NCBI RefSeq assembly: GCF_001649575.2
Contig: NC_051436.1
Coordinates: forward strand, 6,314,280-6,378,279
From: Kryptolebias marmoratus
Lineage: Eukaryota > Chordata > Actinopteri > Cyprinodontiformes > Rivulidae
Direction: 5' to 3'
Length of the DNA: 64,000 bases
Shown here: piece by piece, positions 1 to 32,467 of the stretch
How the letters are laid out: each line of letters begins with the position of its first letter
How positions within the stretch are numbered: the stretch's first letter is position 1
The notes under the pieces: model-generated
What the model saw: only the letters and a program-made list of their open reading frames with translations
The model's database searches: none
Told to the model about the DNA's origin: nothing
Program-made: the position numbers and the translations under genes

Positions 1-159
1 GGGAGCCCGCACCCCCGAGCACCCACACACATCCCCACCAACCAGCAGACACCCCCGCCGACCGCCCGACAGGCCCAGCACCGCCCAGGCAGCGGGCCAA
101 CCACGGCACCGATGGACAGGCTCAGGGGGTCCAAGCAACCCCAGAGAGAGCGAAGCTAG

Positions 160-860
160 TTTTAGCTTTTAACTAATGTTTCACTCCTTTAGGCTTTTAA
201 CAAGGTTTTTGCTGCTTTTAACATTTTGTTAGTATTTTGCTACTTTTAGCATTTAGCTAACATTTTGCTTCTTTTAGCTTTTAGTTAGTCTTTTGCTAGT
301 TTCAGCTTTCAGTTAGTTTTTTCCTTTTAGCTTTTACTTAGCATTTTGTTGCTTTTAGCTACAGTTTCTCTCCTTTTTGCTTCTAGCTAATGTTTTACTC
401 CTTTTAGCTTTTAGCTAGGCTTTTGCTACTTTTAGCATTCAGCTAGTTTTTGCTACTTTTAGCGTTTAGCTAGCATTTTGCTTCTTTTAACTTTTAGGTA
501 GTGTTTTGCTAGTTTGAGCTATTAGCTAATGTTTCACTCCTTTAAGCTTTTAGCTAGGCTTTTGCTGCTTTTAACGTTTTGTTAGTGTTTTGCTACTTTT
601 AGCGCTTAGCTAGCATTTTGCTACCTTGAGCTTTTAGCCATTATGTTTTGCTTCTTAGCTTTAACAACTCAGTTTTAGCTTTTCAGCAGATTTCAGATTT
701 CTTTTGTTGCTCAATATGGAAAAAATCGTGATTTCTCTAGTTGTATTTGTTGCTACTTCTAGTTTTTTTCTACTGTTTTGCTACTTTCAGCTTTAAGTGT
801 TTAGCTTCTGTCAGCTTTTGTTTAGTGTTTTGCTTCTTTTAGCTGTAGCAACTCTGCTTC
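160..860. repeat. Degenerate tandem array of ttttagctttnagctaa-type units
   Basis: About 700 bp made almost entirely of imperfect 17-25 bp units such as ttttagctttta and gcttttgctactttta. It lies 3' of the last visible spag17 exon, inside the next intron. Reverse-complement arrays with the same theme occur at 23290-23750 and 62810-63380, so this is a dispersed satellite-like family. No gene is visible at 1-939. Confidence 0.85.
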
Positions 861-939
861 AGCTTCTTCAGCCGTCACTCAGAAGTTGGCGTTCTGACTG
901 TTCTCTTAGAAAACAGAGTTCCTCGGGTTCTATCTGTAC

Positions 940-21083
<20,144 letters not shown>

Positions 21084-23289
21084 TTTGTTTCTCTTTTTTA
21101 GTGCTTTAGGGAAAGTAAAATGACATTTATCGCTACAAAAACTGACCAACTTCGAGGCTAAAAAAATAAATTTAAGTCAGACAGCCTGGGTTTTTTTTTG
21201 CGTTTGCGTTGCCCATAGCAACCAGACCACAGGAAATCAACCCACTTTCACAATAAAAGCACGTCTTGTCTTAGTAGAAAGTAAATTACGGACTGAATCA
21301 TAAAACTCAAAAGTGTGCGTTTACTGTGTACTATATTATAGTACATTACAGTTTCTTCTAAATCATCAGAAAAATAATTTAAAAAAAAAAACAGTTTGTT
21401 GGTTTTATCCTTTTTATGTCCACTAGATGGCAGCAGAACGTTTGAGAGCCCCCAAAACATCCTGTTTTTAAGCCTTAAACTCCATATAGTCTTTAAATTT
21501 CTACAATGTTTTTCTGTTTAAATCACTGTCTGTGGAATTATTGACCATTGTAGTACTCAGCACCATTTACCAAGGGGTTAATCTAATAAATAATGCCACC
21601 TAACGTAGCCGAACATAAGCTCACAGGTACACTAACTGCTCTTCAGGCAGTTTAAATCTTCTTTATCAGCCAGAAAGATGTCTCCAATATCATGATTGTT
21701 AAAAAGAGAGCGATTAAATCAATATAGCAGCAAGAATAGGAAGCATCTCTGAAGCTATTTTCTGTGAAACCAGAAAAACTAGAACAGGAATCTTTACTGA
21801 AACATAATAATTCAGGCGACGTGGCCTTGCCACCTGTTATGTAAGGAAAAGGGGTGATTTGAATGCTAATTTAAACAGCACTCAAGTGGAATCCATATAG
21901 AGACAGTGCGTAGAAAAATGGATGATAATGAAGGGAGAAATGTAAAAAGGTTTTTGTGTACGCCTCAGTCCACCCACACACACTTACAGCAATCAGACGA
22001 TCTGCGGCGGTTCTCCAAAACATCATTAGTATTCTTTTTAGTGAGTCTGCAGATACAATTCAGCACTTAAATACTAATATTTCCAAGCTGTTTTATAATA
22101 AACCACGAAACCGTTGGGTAGGTTTGCTAATTTTGTTGCAAACTAAACAAAACAGAATTTAAAAAAACATATGATTCAGACCAAAAACAAACCTGAATCT
22201 GGATTCTGAGTGGGTTTAACTGAGGCGCTCTTTGAATAAAAAACACAAAAAAAACTCATAACAAAATAATTAACACGCATTCTTCATTTCCGTGGTACGA
22301 GCTTCCTGACCTATGACCGATTTTCGTGACAATTTCTGGTGTTCGCGCGGTTGTTAGGGGAGAAAAGGTGGATTTTTTTTTAAATTTGCTTGAAGAGAGA
22401 AGTGTCTGTAACCCAGAAACTTGGAGCAAAATGGTTGTTTGTCTTCTTGTTATTGTTCTGATGCATCCCCTTTTCCATATAAGATTCTTTTTTTATCTGT
22501 GGAGTTCAAAAATCTCCATTTAAACTAAATATATCTCCCATCTGAACATAAAGGGCCTTCTTGTTTCTCTGTCAGCTCTTTTTATTAGAGTGTTTCTATG
22601 CACCAAATGGTCCAGATGTCCAAATGTCCACCCCGTACCTTCCAAACGGTTATGTAAAAGGGGGCATTGCTGTGAAGGTGTTTCGCTTCGTCCTGCAGTG
22701 CCCCTATAAAAGCACGACAGACGGACAACACCCAGCTGGCAGATGCCAGAGAAATCCACGTTTGGAGCCAGCAGGTCATCAGTCACGGAGGCGCTGCCAG
22801 CAGTAAAGCCTTCCAGAGGCGGCGTCCTCCAAAGGTCACACAGCAGCTACATAAACACTGTAGTGACACTCAGACCGTGGAGCTGCAAATGGCAGCGGCT
22901 CAAAATACCCACATTTCTTTGGGGAGCCTCTGATGTTCGAGTCACACATCATGCGGCGCTCAGGGAGATTTCGTTTCACTCAGCAGCAGTCATGAGGGTT
23001 TATTAAAGATGCACCTGATACTTAAAGCCCTCATTTTTAAACCGGAGGCCTCGCGGGTCATTTTGACCCAAGGAAGGGGGGGGGGGGGGCGACAGGAGGG
23101 ACCAACACTGGGAAAACCTGACGCATCAACGGCTCAGGAGATCAGGAACTGTTTATGGGGGAAGGAACGGGACGTGCTTTAGAGCCGGATAAAGAGTGAA
23201 AACAAGCCGAACAGAAGCTGATATCAGCTGAACTGTAGCTGCAGGATGAAAGGAGCGAAAACCCACAACGGAAGGCTGATATCGGTCAA

Positions 23290-23750
23290 ACCGCAGCTGA
23301 AAGCAAAAAAAAAAGAAAGACAACAGCTAAAAGCTAAAATGAGCAAAATCGTGTCTAAAAGATGAAATCAGCAAAACTTTAGTTAAAGCAAAAATACGAC
23401 AAAACTGTAGCTAAAGGCTAAAATTAGAGAAACAATAACTTCAAGCTAAAATTACCAAAATCGTATCTAAAAGCTGAACGTAGCAAAACTATAGCAAAAA
23501 GCAAAACTTAGTCAAACTATAGTTAAAGCAAAAATACAACAAAAACATAGCTAAATGCTAAATTTAGAGAAACAATAGCTAAAAACTAAAATTAGCAAAA
23601 CAACATCTAAAAGCTGAAAGTAGCCAAACAGTAGCTAAGAGATAAAATTAGCAAAAACTTTAGTTTAAGCAAAAACACAGCCAAATTGCAGCTAAATGGT
23701 AAATTAGAGAAACAGTAGCTAAAAGCTAAAACTAGCAAAAAGGTAAGAGG
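23290..23750. repeat. Degenerate tandem array of agctaaaagctaaaattagcaaaa units
   Basis: About 460 bp of imperfect units around agctaaaagctaaaattag, the reverse complement of the theme at 160-860. Intergenic. Confidence 0.85.
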
Positions 23751-25949
23751 ACAAAAATAGAGTCAGTACGCTAAAGCAGATTTCAAAGAGAATCTTTTGA
23801 ATGAATTAAGGAGATCTTTGTGTATTTCTATGGGGAAAATCTTTGTAAATAAAGGTCAATATTTAAAAAAGTATAAAAGTTACAAAAACAAAAGTTTTTA
23901 CGCAGAACTTTAGATCAAACTGAACGTTTTGATATCTGATCAGTTCAAGAAGCTCAAAGGATGTGGAAGTAGTTTAACTGCAAAAAATAAAAACACAAAA
24001 GTGTGAATGTTGGTTGTTTGAAAAGGTATCTGCAACAGGTAAGATATTTATCGTTCTTAACCTTTCCACAGAACCCCACCTCACATAATGCATATGCAAT
24101 TTGTTTTTTTTTAAATAAATACAGTTTTCCTGTGCTTTTAACATGCAGCTCATTAAAATGACAGCAGTTCTACTCTCAGTCAAACTTTGTGAGTAAAGTT
24201 ATCTCGAGCGCTCAGTTTGGCAAAAAGCAGATTTGAAGTTCCACTCGCCGGATCAGATATGACCCGAGTCAGAGTCGGACTGAAATTTCAGAACTCACGA
24301 ATCATATGACCAAACATTAAATTAAAACTCAATTATTCAGGTCATCGTTCTCCAGATGGAGACCTCAGAGCATTTGGATTCATCTGTGCTGTTGGTAGCG
24401 TAAGCAAGTTTAAAAAAAAAAGGACGTTTAAACTGTGTTTGTTTTTTTTTTTAAATTATTTTATTTGGTAATTTTAAAAAAAGGACTTTAGAGTCTTATT
24501 TTCTGGAACGAACTTTGTATTTTCATGTAAATTTGGTAGGAAAAAGTGAGGAAATCTGTGTTTGGTCGGTTATTTCTGCGCTGTAACGAACCATTCCATT
24601 AAATGGCGCCACGTTTGTGGGCTGTGCTGCTCGCTCCAGACCGACCGACAACCATGCCAGTCGGAGAACGGGACGCCGTCCCACAGCGGGGCGTGACCAC
24701 ACGAGGAGGAGGAGCCAGGCTGCTGTGGCTGCGTATGGTTCTTCCCCATGCCTCTGAGGCGCCTGTTTGTTAAATGAAGAAATCGTTAAATGGCCAGAAT
24801 GTCTTGTTTCTTAAGAATTCAATCGTCCAATCTGATAAACGGCACCAAACAGGAGTCAGTGCTGCTCACTGTCGACGTGCAGGCATCCTCAAACAAATAA
24901 AAGTTTCTAAAAATGCATTTTTATTGATTTACTGTAAATTCTACATAACATGAGTCATCTGTTCAGCAGCTATTCACCAAGGAATGGCTAAAAGACAAGA
25001 AATGGAGGGCTGATAGAGTCAAAGTTACTTTTAAATCTCCCTGAAAGGTGGTGAAAAGGTCCGGTTCTGAACGGACGAGTGAGGAGATCATTTTAGAGCG
25101 TTACAGAAAACATCGGCAGGAAGTTATTCTTCCTAAGGCCAAGACATTTACATCTATGGATATCTGTCAGGTTGTGCTGATTAAGTATTCTTCTTGTATT
25201 GGTCGGCACTGTTTCAGGGGGGTGGGGGGGCGTGAACGTTTGCTGCCTGTCAAAAGGCCAACGGTTTCTTATATCCGTGGAGGAAAACACAAACAAACCA
25301 GATCCGACGATACAATCTGGAAATGTCACAAACCGAGACGATAACACAAAAGGAAACAGCCTTGTTGACACTGAATCCGCACAAGCTTGAGGTAAACAGA
25401 TCAAACACACAGCGTGACATGCCCCCCCCTCCTCCACCAAGTTTATCAGATTTCCATTTTCCAAGGAGGAGGCTGTTGTGCAGAGTCCGGGAGGAAACAT
25501 GGAATCAAGCCCGGCATATCTCTGAGGACGCCGAGACAAAACAGGCCTATCCTGTGACTCTGCGGCCTCCCCTCGACCCCCCTCCGTGAGGAGGCGCGGA
25601 GAGGCGGATCAGAAGTCCGTAAACATCTGCTGGCGTAGGGCGCGAGGGGTCCGTGGCGTGCCACGCAGGCCAAGGTGAACCGCGTCGACGCCGAGGATCT
25701 CAGCGTCCGAGCTTTGGAACAGTGGAGCTCTTTTGTGCTCCTGCAGCCTCCTGGGAAAAGACTTTCAGTACTTTTCCACGAGGCTGAAGCTACGTTAGTT
25801 ACGCCAGAACCCCTCCTCCGTGGAGGGGTTTGATACCTCGGCCTTTTCTCCTGTTGAAAACTGTACAACAAGCGTGCAAAACACTGTAGATAACCCAACC
25901 TGAAGGGACTTATCTTAAACGTCCAGACACGTACGCCACTGAAGGGGTA

Positions 25950-26700
25950 CTTTTACCCCTAGCTGTCATCAACAGCCATCAGAGAGGCGATAAAACTGGT
26001 GGAGAACTACGTTACCCGCAAAGTTCCCGGGTCCTGGTGGGAGCAGACAGGCCCTACCTGCTGGTTGTCTAACGGTTCTTCAGATTGAAGTGGCTGAACT
26101 AACATCCAACGACATCAGAGACGATGACTGAGGACTTCATGTCCATTTTTCATTCAGATAATGGACCGCAGTTCTCACCTGATTGTTTGAAACACTTTGA
26201 ACGGGACTGGAGTCCCCCGGTGTCCCCTCACAGCGACGGGGAGGCTGAGAGGACGGGCAGGACAGTGGAGAGTCTTCCATCATGGCCTCCTAGTCCAACA
26301 TGGAGGACAGGGGTGATTATTCCTGTCATTCCATTGGAGACAAGTCCAACCTGTGTGGATTTGGAGACATTTGAAATGACAGAGCACAAGCGGAGACGAA
26401 AACAAAGACTACCATCGCGAGCACTCGACGCGCCACACTTGAGTCCAGGTCATAGACGTGAAGACAAGAGGGACGGAGGCGTCTGAGGCAGGTTCGCCAA
26501 GGTCCGACATCATGGAGACACCTGGGGGGGACACACGGAAGAACCAGAGGCTCCTGCTGATCCACCAGAAGCACCGACTGTGGAGCGGGACAATCCAGAG
26601 ACATGTCCTACTTGAATCACATCGGAAAGACTTTGTTCAGTCATAGAAAAAGGAACTGAGGGACCAAAGGGGCAGAATAACCAACAACCCAGGTAGACAA
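25950..26700 (+). pseudogene. Decayed Ty3/gypsy-type integrase fragment
   Basis: Short readable pieces match the gypsy integrase core: VAELTS, then after a stop or frameshift HSDNGPQFSPDCLKHF, then SDGEAERTGRTV. The piece between the second and third blocks is shortened and several frames are needed, so the copy is dead. The DNA beyond (to about 26700) reads like the poorly conserved integrase tail and keeps no clear protein. I could not define long terminal repeats. Confidence 0.7.
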
Positions 26701-27794
26701 TGATCAGTTCTGGTATAAAAAAAAAAAAAAAAAGTTGTGCATCACATGCACCGAGTTTCAGTTTTATATATTTCAAAAGTTACGAAAAAGATGGATTTGG
26801 AAGTACTTGAACAGATGTACGGATACTTTAACTTTAGGAAATGTGTAAATCTTTTAGTCACAGTTTGGATGGGTTTCTTAGTCGGATCTTTACAGGAGAT
26901 CCTCCAAGTTGGGTGGAAGGTATCAGGCTGGGGTAGGAACCTTTGTGTTGGACCTGTTGTACCAAGGGGGTTCTGTAATAAAGGAGCGTTAGGAGGGGAT
27001 TGCCTCAGTTTAACATGAAAGAACTGAACTAAATAAAACACTAAAGTGACTCAACGAGCTTTTTGGATAACTCTGCTACATTTACCTCATTTACATATTG
27101 ATTAATGTGTGCCGTCCCTTCTTAAATAAACAAATACACATTGTTTAATAGCCAACAGTACAGATTAGAGTCTCCAGTAGCTGGTTTATATGAACTACTT
27201 CAAACAGAGCTGGTCAGAGGGACAGGTTTATCCTCGCAGCACCTTCCATTGGATCCTTTCACCAACCTGACAGGAATAACATCCCTGCACAACTGGTTAC
27301 GCTACAGGAAGTCTGAAACCACGACAGTAACATATTTTGTGTTTCCAAAGTCCGAAATGTTTTTAAACCAAGGCTGACCTGAGGATGACTGAAATGCCTC
27401 ACAGGGGAGTCAAAGTAATTTAACTCTCGCGGTTCGGTCTCCGTGACCTTTGGAGAAGTTAAGGAGGTTAATTACAGCGAGGAAGGCCCCACACACACAC
27501 ACAGAGCAGTTTGGATCTGAAGGTCCATCCAAACATGTAGACTCGACTGAACCTGAATACCAAAACTCAAAAAGAAGATTTTTCTTTTCCAGCTAAAAAG
27601 CAAAAGTTATTTATTTTCGTAGCTGTATTTAAGACAAAAAGCACTGAATTCATTCAACTAAATGAGTAAAATATTTAAATACTTTATTCTTTAATAGACA
27701 GGAAGTTGCCTCAAATGGTAAACTCACTTCCTTCACAGTCCAAGAGAACAGATTCAAGCAAACAAGCCTTCAAAAATTCAGGTGAACCAAACTT

Positions 27795-28368
27795 TTTATT
27801 CCATTTAAAGGTTCTGCCTTGTGGGGGAAAAAGTGCATCTGTTTAGGAGGCTGTATGAAATAAAACAATAAAACAAACGTTTGGACAGAAACAGTTGTCG
27901 CTGTGATCCGAGAGGAGAACGTTCCGTTTCCAGGACAGTTAAGGCGTCAGTGTTCCGTTGAGATACGAGTTCGTACCAAAAAAATAAATACATAAATAAA
28001 TAAACCAACGATCTGCAGCCCTGAAATCAGCCTCGGTGCGTTTAATCAACATTCAACGCGTCTGGAAACGCGTCAACAAGGTGGCGAAGTGTCTCAACGG
28101 GAGTGAGCCTGCAGGAAGTGCCGCTCGAACAGTTTCATATTCATCTGAGAAAAAAAAAAATAATCGTTTTAAAACTGCAACAAATTTATGTCCCTTGAAC
28201 AAACCTCCGACATACAGGATAGGATTTAAAAAAAAAGGAACTTTTAGAGGAAATGAAGCCAAATTCTGAAACGTTGGGCTCATTTCTACCTTTACTTCTG
28301 GCTAACGGTTGAACTTTGGTACAAAAAAAACACCGTAGAAAATGCGACGCCGCGTCCGCCCGCAGAGT
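27795..28368 (-). other. ddit4l: ddit4l 3' UTR with candidate poly(A) signal
   Basis: Immediately after the stop codon. A minus-strand AATAAA at 27800-27795 gives a UTR of about 570 bp. An A-run and further AATAAA-like words nearby make the exact site uncertain. Confidence 0.45.
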
Positions 28369-29887
28369 TCAGCACTCCTCGATCACGGTGCCAGCCGAGG
28401 AGGAGTACAGTTTCTTCTTGACGAGCCGGAAACCCGGGCCGAGTTTGAGCGCGTGCCTGAACGCCGGCGTGAAGCACGAGCCCATGAAGAAGAAGTCCCG
28501 GAGGCTGGGCCACGCCGCGCCGTCCTGCTTGAACACCAGCGTCAGCTCGAACGTGGGCACCACCGAGGCGTCGTAGGCGATGCGCTCCAGCTGCTTCCAG
28601 CCCTTCTCCAGCTCCAGGTGCACGTAGAGCACGCAGCCGCGCAGGCCGCACGGCTCGCCGGACGCCAGCCGCAGGACGTCGCGTGCCACCCGCCGCGTCA
28701 GCTGCTCCGGCACCAGCACCGAGGAGCAGTGCAGCGTCGTCTTCTTGGCCCGGGACAGGCAGCTCTCCAGCATCTGGGCCAGCTGCTGGCAGGTCCGGTC
28801 CTCCGTCACGTCCGCCGCTGCCACTGGGGGCTCGGCCAGGCAGCGGTCCCAGAAGTCCAACTCTGGAGAAACAGAACAAGCTGGATGTTTTAGGGATCCA
28901 GAACGTATTACATCACTCCTGATGACATCATCCTCCCCTGTCCGTTAGTAAATCATCTCTGGAGGAACTTTAATGAGACTTGCAGATCTACGACTGATTA
29001 GTTTCAGACTCAACCCAATCCAAGATGGCTGCCACAGTTTATATTAGCAAACACAAAAACTGTCCGTAAGCCAGTCAGTTTCACAGATGTTGAGCTAAAA
29101 TTTGGTGTGGTGGTAGCTGAGAGTCCGAGCAAGTCTTCGTCCAAGTTTGATCCGAACGGCCACGCCGCCAACATTTCTCCTCATAAGGTTCTTATGGACC
29201 AAAACCGTGGCGTGAAAGGCGGCGAGCGCCATGCGGTGCTTTGACGTCAGACCTTTAAGCAGATGCTTGGCGGCGCCCCTGAATTAAAGTATCCAACAAC
29301 AGAATACAAAAAAAGAACTAAAAACTGAAGTTCAGGCTTTCGGTTATGACGGGAACAATCATTTATTGATGCGGAAACTCTGTTAGGATCATAAAAAACT
29401 CAAACGCTTTAAAAAGTCACTGAATAAACGGGAACGGGTTGTGTTTTTGTGACAGGCTGGTAGTTTTAACGTGGCTAAAAGTCAGATTTATCGTTAGGAG
29501 CTGTTTTTTTTTTTAAAAGGTCTGAATGAGTCATGGGTCCAAGATAATTAGCTTAACCAAATAAATAAATAAACTGAAGAGGTTCAGGATGACAGAGTGA
29601 GGAACACAAGGCCAAGGATGAACACGAGACTGAACCCCATCTGGAAAAGCTGCTGTTGTTGTTGCACTGAAAGGCTGACAGGATGACTTCCTCCTCCTCC
29701 TCCTCCTCCTCTTCCTCCTCCTCCTCCTCATCATCATCATCCCTCCCCCTCCTGTGCTGCAGCCATGCAGCTCACACACACACACACACACACCTGGACG
29801 CTCACCTTTCTCCAGGCACACCTGCTCGTAGCCCCTCTCAGCCGGACCTTCTGTGCTTTTGGTCTTCATTTTGTTTGTGGCGACCAT
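28369..29887 (-). CDS. ddit4l: DNA-damage-inducible transcript 4-like protein (REDD2), complete
   Basis: DDIT4L/REDD2 is a cytosolic stress-induced inhibitor of mTORC1 acting upstream of TSC1-TSC2. Exon 1 (29887-29806) begins MVATNKMKT, sharing MVAT with the human paralogue, and ends in phase 1 at the donor gtgagc. Exon 2 (28862-28369) opens ELDFWDR and ends with TVIEEC then TGA. The product is 191 residues (human 193). The RTP801 C-terminal domain fills the second half, with the family blocks SCLSRAK, VLVPEQLTRRVA, EPCGLRGC, SVVPTFELTLVFKQ and LVKKKLYS. SLRDFFF, FKQ and the TVIEEC end favour DDIT4L over DDIT4. The upstream neighbour emcn on the same strand agrees with human 4q24. Exon 2 is strongly GC-rich compared with its surroundings. 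Confidence 0.95.
29010..29140 (-). repeat. Dispersed teleost repeat copy in ddit4l intron
   Basis: Minus-strand copy holding ccaagatggctgccaca and gctaaaatttggtgtggtgg on the plus strand. It is in the single coding intron of ddit4l (28863-29805), where nothing else stands out. Confidence 0.65.
29684..29755. repeat. (TCC)n/(TCA)n and adjacent (CA)n simple repeat
   Basis: TCC triplets interspersed with TTC, then TCA triplets, with a CA run at about 29773-29792. It lies 15-120 bp 3' of ddit4l exon 1 on the minus strand, close to the splice donor. Confidence 0.9.
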
Positions 29888-30169
29888 GGCTGGCTGTTAT
29901 TATGGGCTGCTTTTTGAATAAAAGCTGCCTGAGTTAAAAAAAAAAGGTCAAGTCAGTGCGTCTCTTCAAAGCGATAAACTACTCACTTAGGCAGCTTGAA
30001 ACGCTATAATTACCCACGCAGGTCGAATAAAACTCGAAATAACGAGCTACTCACCTTTAACACGCAATGTAGACAGGAGGTATATTAGTTCACATGGGTT
30101 TTTCTTTGAATAAAGTCGAAGCTTCACTCGTTTTGTCACACAAACGCTGCGGCGGCCACAAACTTCTGA

Positions 30170-30370
30170 ATAATCTTTATAGCTTCTTCCACACAGCTGC
30201 GCAGAGTTCCCGACCAATCAGAGCGCGGCTTCCGTAGCGCTGCCTTTCGTAGCTCGCACCCGATTGGCCGAGAGGAGTTGAATAATCGTCCAATCGGATT
30301 TGCGGAGCGCGCTCGCGTTGCTATGTGGCAGAAGTCGAGCTGCAGCTCGGAGCTGAGAACGGCCATTTTG
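30170..30370 (-). promoter_or_regulatory. ddit4l: CCAAT-rich GC segment, probable ddit4l promoter
   Basis: Within 200 bp there are three CCAAT-type boxes: gaccaatcagagcg (about 30211), gattggccg on the other strand (about 30263) and gtccaatcgg (about 30289). The segment has local GC and CpG enrichment in otherwise AT-rich DNA, 280-480 bp upstream of the ddit4l ATG. A non-coding first exon could lie here. The start site is not determined. Confidence 0.4.
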
Positions 30371-30577
30371 TCAAAGCTTTCAGCTTAAAATTGGCCGCTT
30401 AAATATAATTTTTATATATTTGGTGCCTTTTTATAACAAAATGGTTTATTAGGCTTCTATTTTGTTGCATGTGTTGAAAGTTTTATTGTTTTATTTACCT
30501 CAATTTCCAGATCAGACAGTTGACAACAATAATTAATGCCAAAGTTTTATGCAAGAAGCATTGCACATTATGCATGT

Positions 30578-31300
30578 GTTGGGGATGATGCTCAGCTACT
30601 ACCACACCAAATATTAGGTCATAATCCATAAAAGTGACTGAGTTATAGGCATTTCTGTGCTGGCTAATATTGGTTAGCTGTGGCAGCCATCTTAAATTGG
30701 GCCGACTCCAAAAGTTGATCAGTTGTAGACGTGCATCCAGGGATTAATGTCTGAAAGTTTCATTGAAATCCGTCCAGCGGTTCGTGAGATATTTTGCTAA
30801 AAGACAAACAGGGTTGAGTGTAAAAGATGGTGATGAAGTTTGAAGCGTAGCCCTTGGAGGACGTGTTTTAGATGACTCTCAGCAACTACTACAAACAGCT
30901 TTAGCACAATAAATGTAAAATAAACTGAGATGTAGCCATTGTTGTGCTTTCTAAGGTCACTTGGCTGTAACGGCTATCATGAACTGGGTTGGCTCCAAAC
31001 GTTAATCGGTTATAGACAAACATCCATGGATTATTTCCTAAAAGATTCATTCAAATCTGTTCAGTGGTTCATGAGATATTTTGCTAACAGACCAATAGAG
31101 GTGACTCAAAATGGCAGAGTCTTAATCCGTGTTTCTGCAGAATGTGTTCGCGCTCAGATTGGGGTCAATCTGGCGCACCAAACTTTGGATCAGAATCAGT
31201 AAAATTAAACTAAGTCGCAGCCGTTTTTTTGTGCTCGTCAAGGTCAGTTGGCTCTGGCAGCCATCTTGAATCGGGCTGACTTCAACAGGATGCCCCTTAT
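30578..31300 (+). repeat. Two full and one partial copies of the dispersed teleost repeat, in tandem
   Basis: Copies at about 30578-30825, 30860-31105 and 31205-31300, each with the block order ctactaccacacca..., ggcagccatcttgaa..., cgtccagcggttcgtgagat and attttgctaacagac. Being three in a row suggests local duplication. No gene is visible at 30371-31600. Confidence 0.75.
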
Positions 31301-32134
31301 CTGCGTTTCCTGAGCCAGAAGGTCTCATCTTGCTGGGATTTGGCAGGGCTGCGCAGTCCGTCAGCAGTTCACCTCTCATTGCGGACGGACCCGGCTGAGA
31401 TTCCCCTCGCAGTAACTGGACCCGGCTCACACACACACACACACGGCATCTCTGCCGGCCTGGTGGGCCCGTTGGACCGGGTTTCTCTGTGTCACGTGTG
31501 GAGAACCGTACGCCTCGGATGAAGAAAAACAAGGTCACGTTGCGGCTTCAAACATATCCAGAGACGAGGAATCCTCCGTGCAGATATTCCAAATCCAGCA
31601 AGGAAAATCATTCCCAAGTATTTGGTTTGAAATGGTGAAAAAAGGCTGACAACAACAGTGGAACCTCCATTATACCAAACAAGGAAAAAAACAGTTTGTT
31701 GTCATTGAACCTTTTATCCTCTGACGACAGTTTTCTATGAGCTGCGACAATAAAAACAGTCAAATGGGTCAACGTGACGAAGCTTTTAACAAGGTTTGAC
31801 CAGGGGTGGAAATTAGCCCCCGCCACCGGCCAAATGCGGGTACATATTTGAAGTGGCGGGTGAATTTGATCAACACACACGCCACTGTGGCGGGTTGGCA
31901 ATTTGAACAGAAAAGGTGTTATTTGTCCTCTTGACATATAGGGGGCAGCAATGTGCTCGAGTTGCTGCTGTTACGTCGAGCCGCGTTCCCCCATCAGATA
32001 CGGTTCCTCCTGCGTCTTCGTAAATAATGACTTATCTATATACAGAACTGTTTAGAGGGGCAAATATTTCTCATTAAAAAAACAAAAAAACCTAATTCTT
32101 TTAAAAATAAAATGTGCTAATAATATCATAATAC

Positions 32135-32334
32135 AGAGGAATAAACACAGGTAAGGAGTTGTTGGTAAATTTTTTTTGTCCCATGTTTTAGAGGGGGAAC
32201 CGATTATTTCAGACGGCTGAAATATTTGGTTCCCCCTGGTAACTTTTGCAAAAAAAGAACAAATGTCACCAAATTCACAGGACTTGTTGTCCATGATGAG
32301 AGGAATAAACACAGTTAAAGACTTGTTGGTAAAT
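32135..32334. repeat. 20-bp hairpin between direct repeats
   Basis: Arms 32193-32212 and 32217-32236 are inverted repeats with two mismatches and a 4-base loop. They lie between two similar direct copies of a block starting aggaataaacacagg (about 32135-32170 and 32299-32334). Intergenic. Confidence 0.6.
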
Positions 32335-32467
32335 TAACTGGTTGTTGTTGGATAATTAATGATCTAAAGAAGGCCCTCCTTTTATTGAGCGGTTTATGGT
32401 TTGGAGGACTCCTCTCAGTGCTGAAAGGCTTCCTGTTGGAGTTTCTGGGTATGTCGCAACCCCTTCT

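Larger units (their letters stand above)
21084..27794. other. Intergenic region between spag17 and ddit4l; no supported gene
   Basis: About 6.7 kb of AT-rich DNA. It contains a tandem array (23290-23750), a fragment of the 12440-type repeat (24010-24080) and a gypsy relic (about 25950-26700). A ttttgaccca block at about 23040-23080 resembles 50700-50775. I found no exon with splice sites and a recognisable protein. Open frames of 60-150 codons here are isolated and unlike known families. Confidence 0.6.

Noticed and set aside
23075..23092. G-run and similar C/G homopolymers as possible regulatory quadruplexes
   Set aside because: Single runs without the four-block pattern; more likely simple-sequence slippage.
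24600..25900. Candidate small genes in the intergenic stretch (frames of 148-150 codons near 25.1-25.9 kb)
   Set aside because: No recognisable protein, no consistent splice sites, and the 3' end merges into a decayed gypsy fragment.
26700..27010. Possible long terminal repeat after the gypsy relic
   Set aside because: A word like gtaataaaggagcg is suggestive, but no second copy or TG...CA boundaries with a duplication were found.
28342..28893. Plus-strand open frame of 183 codons
   Set aside because: It is the antisense shadow of the GC-rich ddit4l exon 2, whose minus-strand product matches the REDD family in full.
31800..31925. Possible hAT end beginning caggggtggaaattagc
   Set aside because: It resembles a known fish hAT terminus, but I could not find a matching opposite end nearby, so no element was called.
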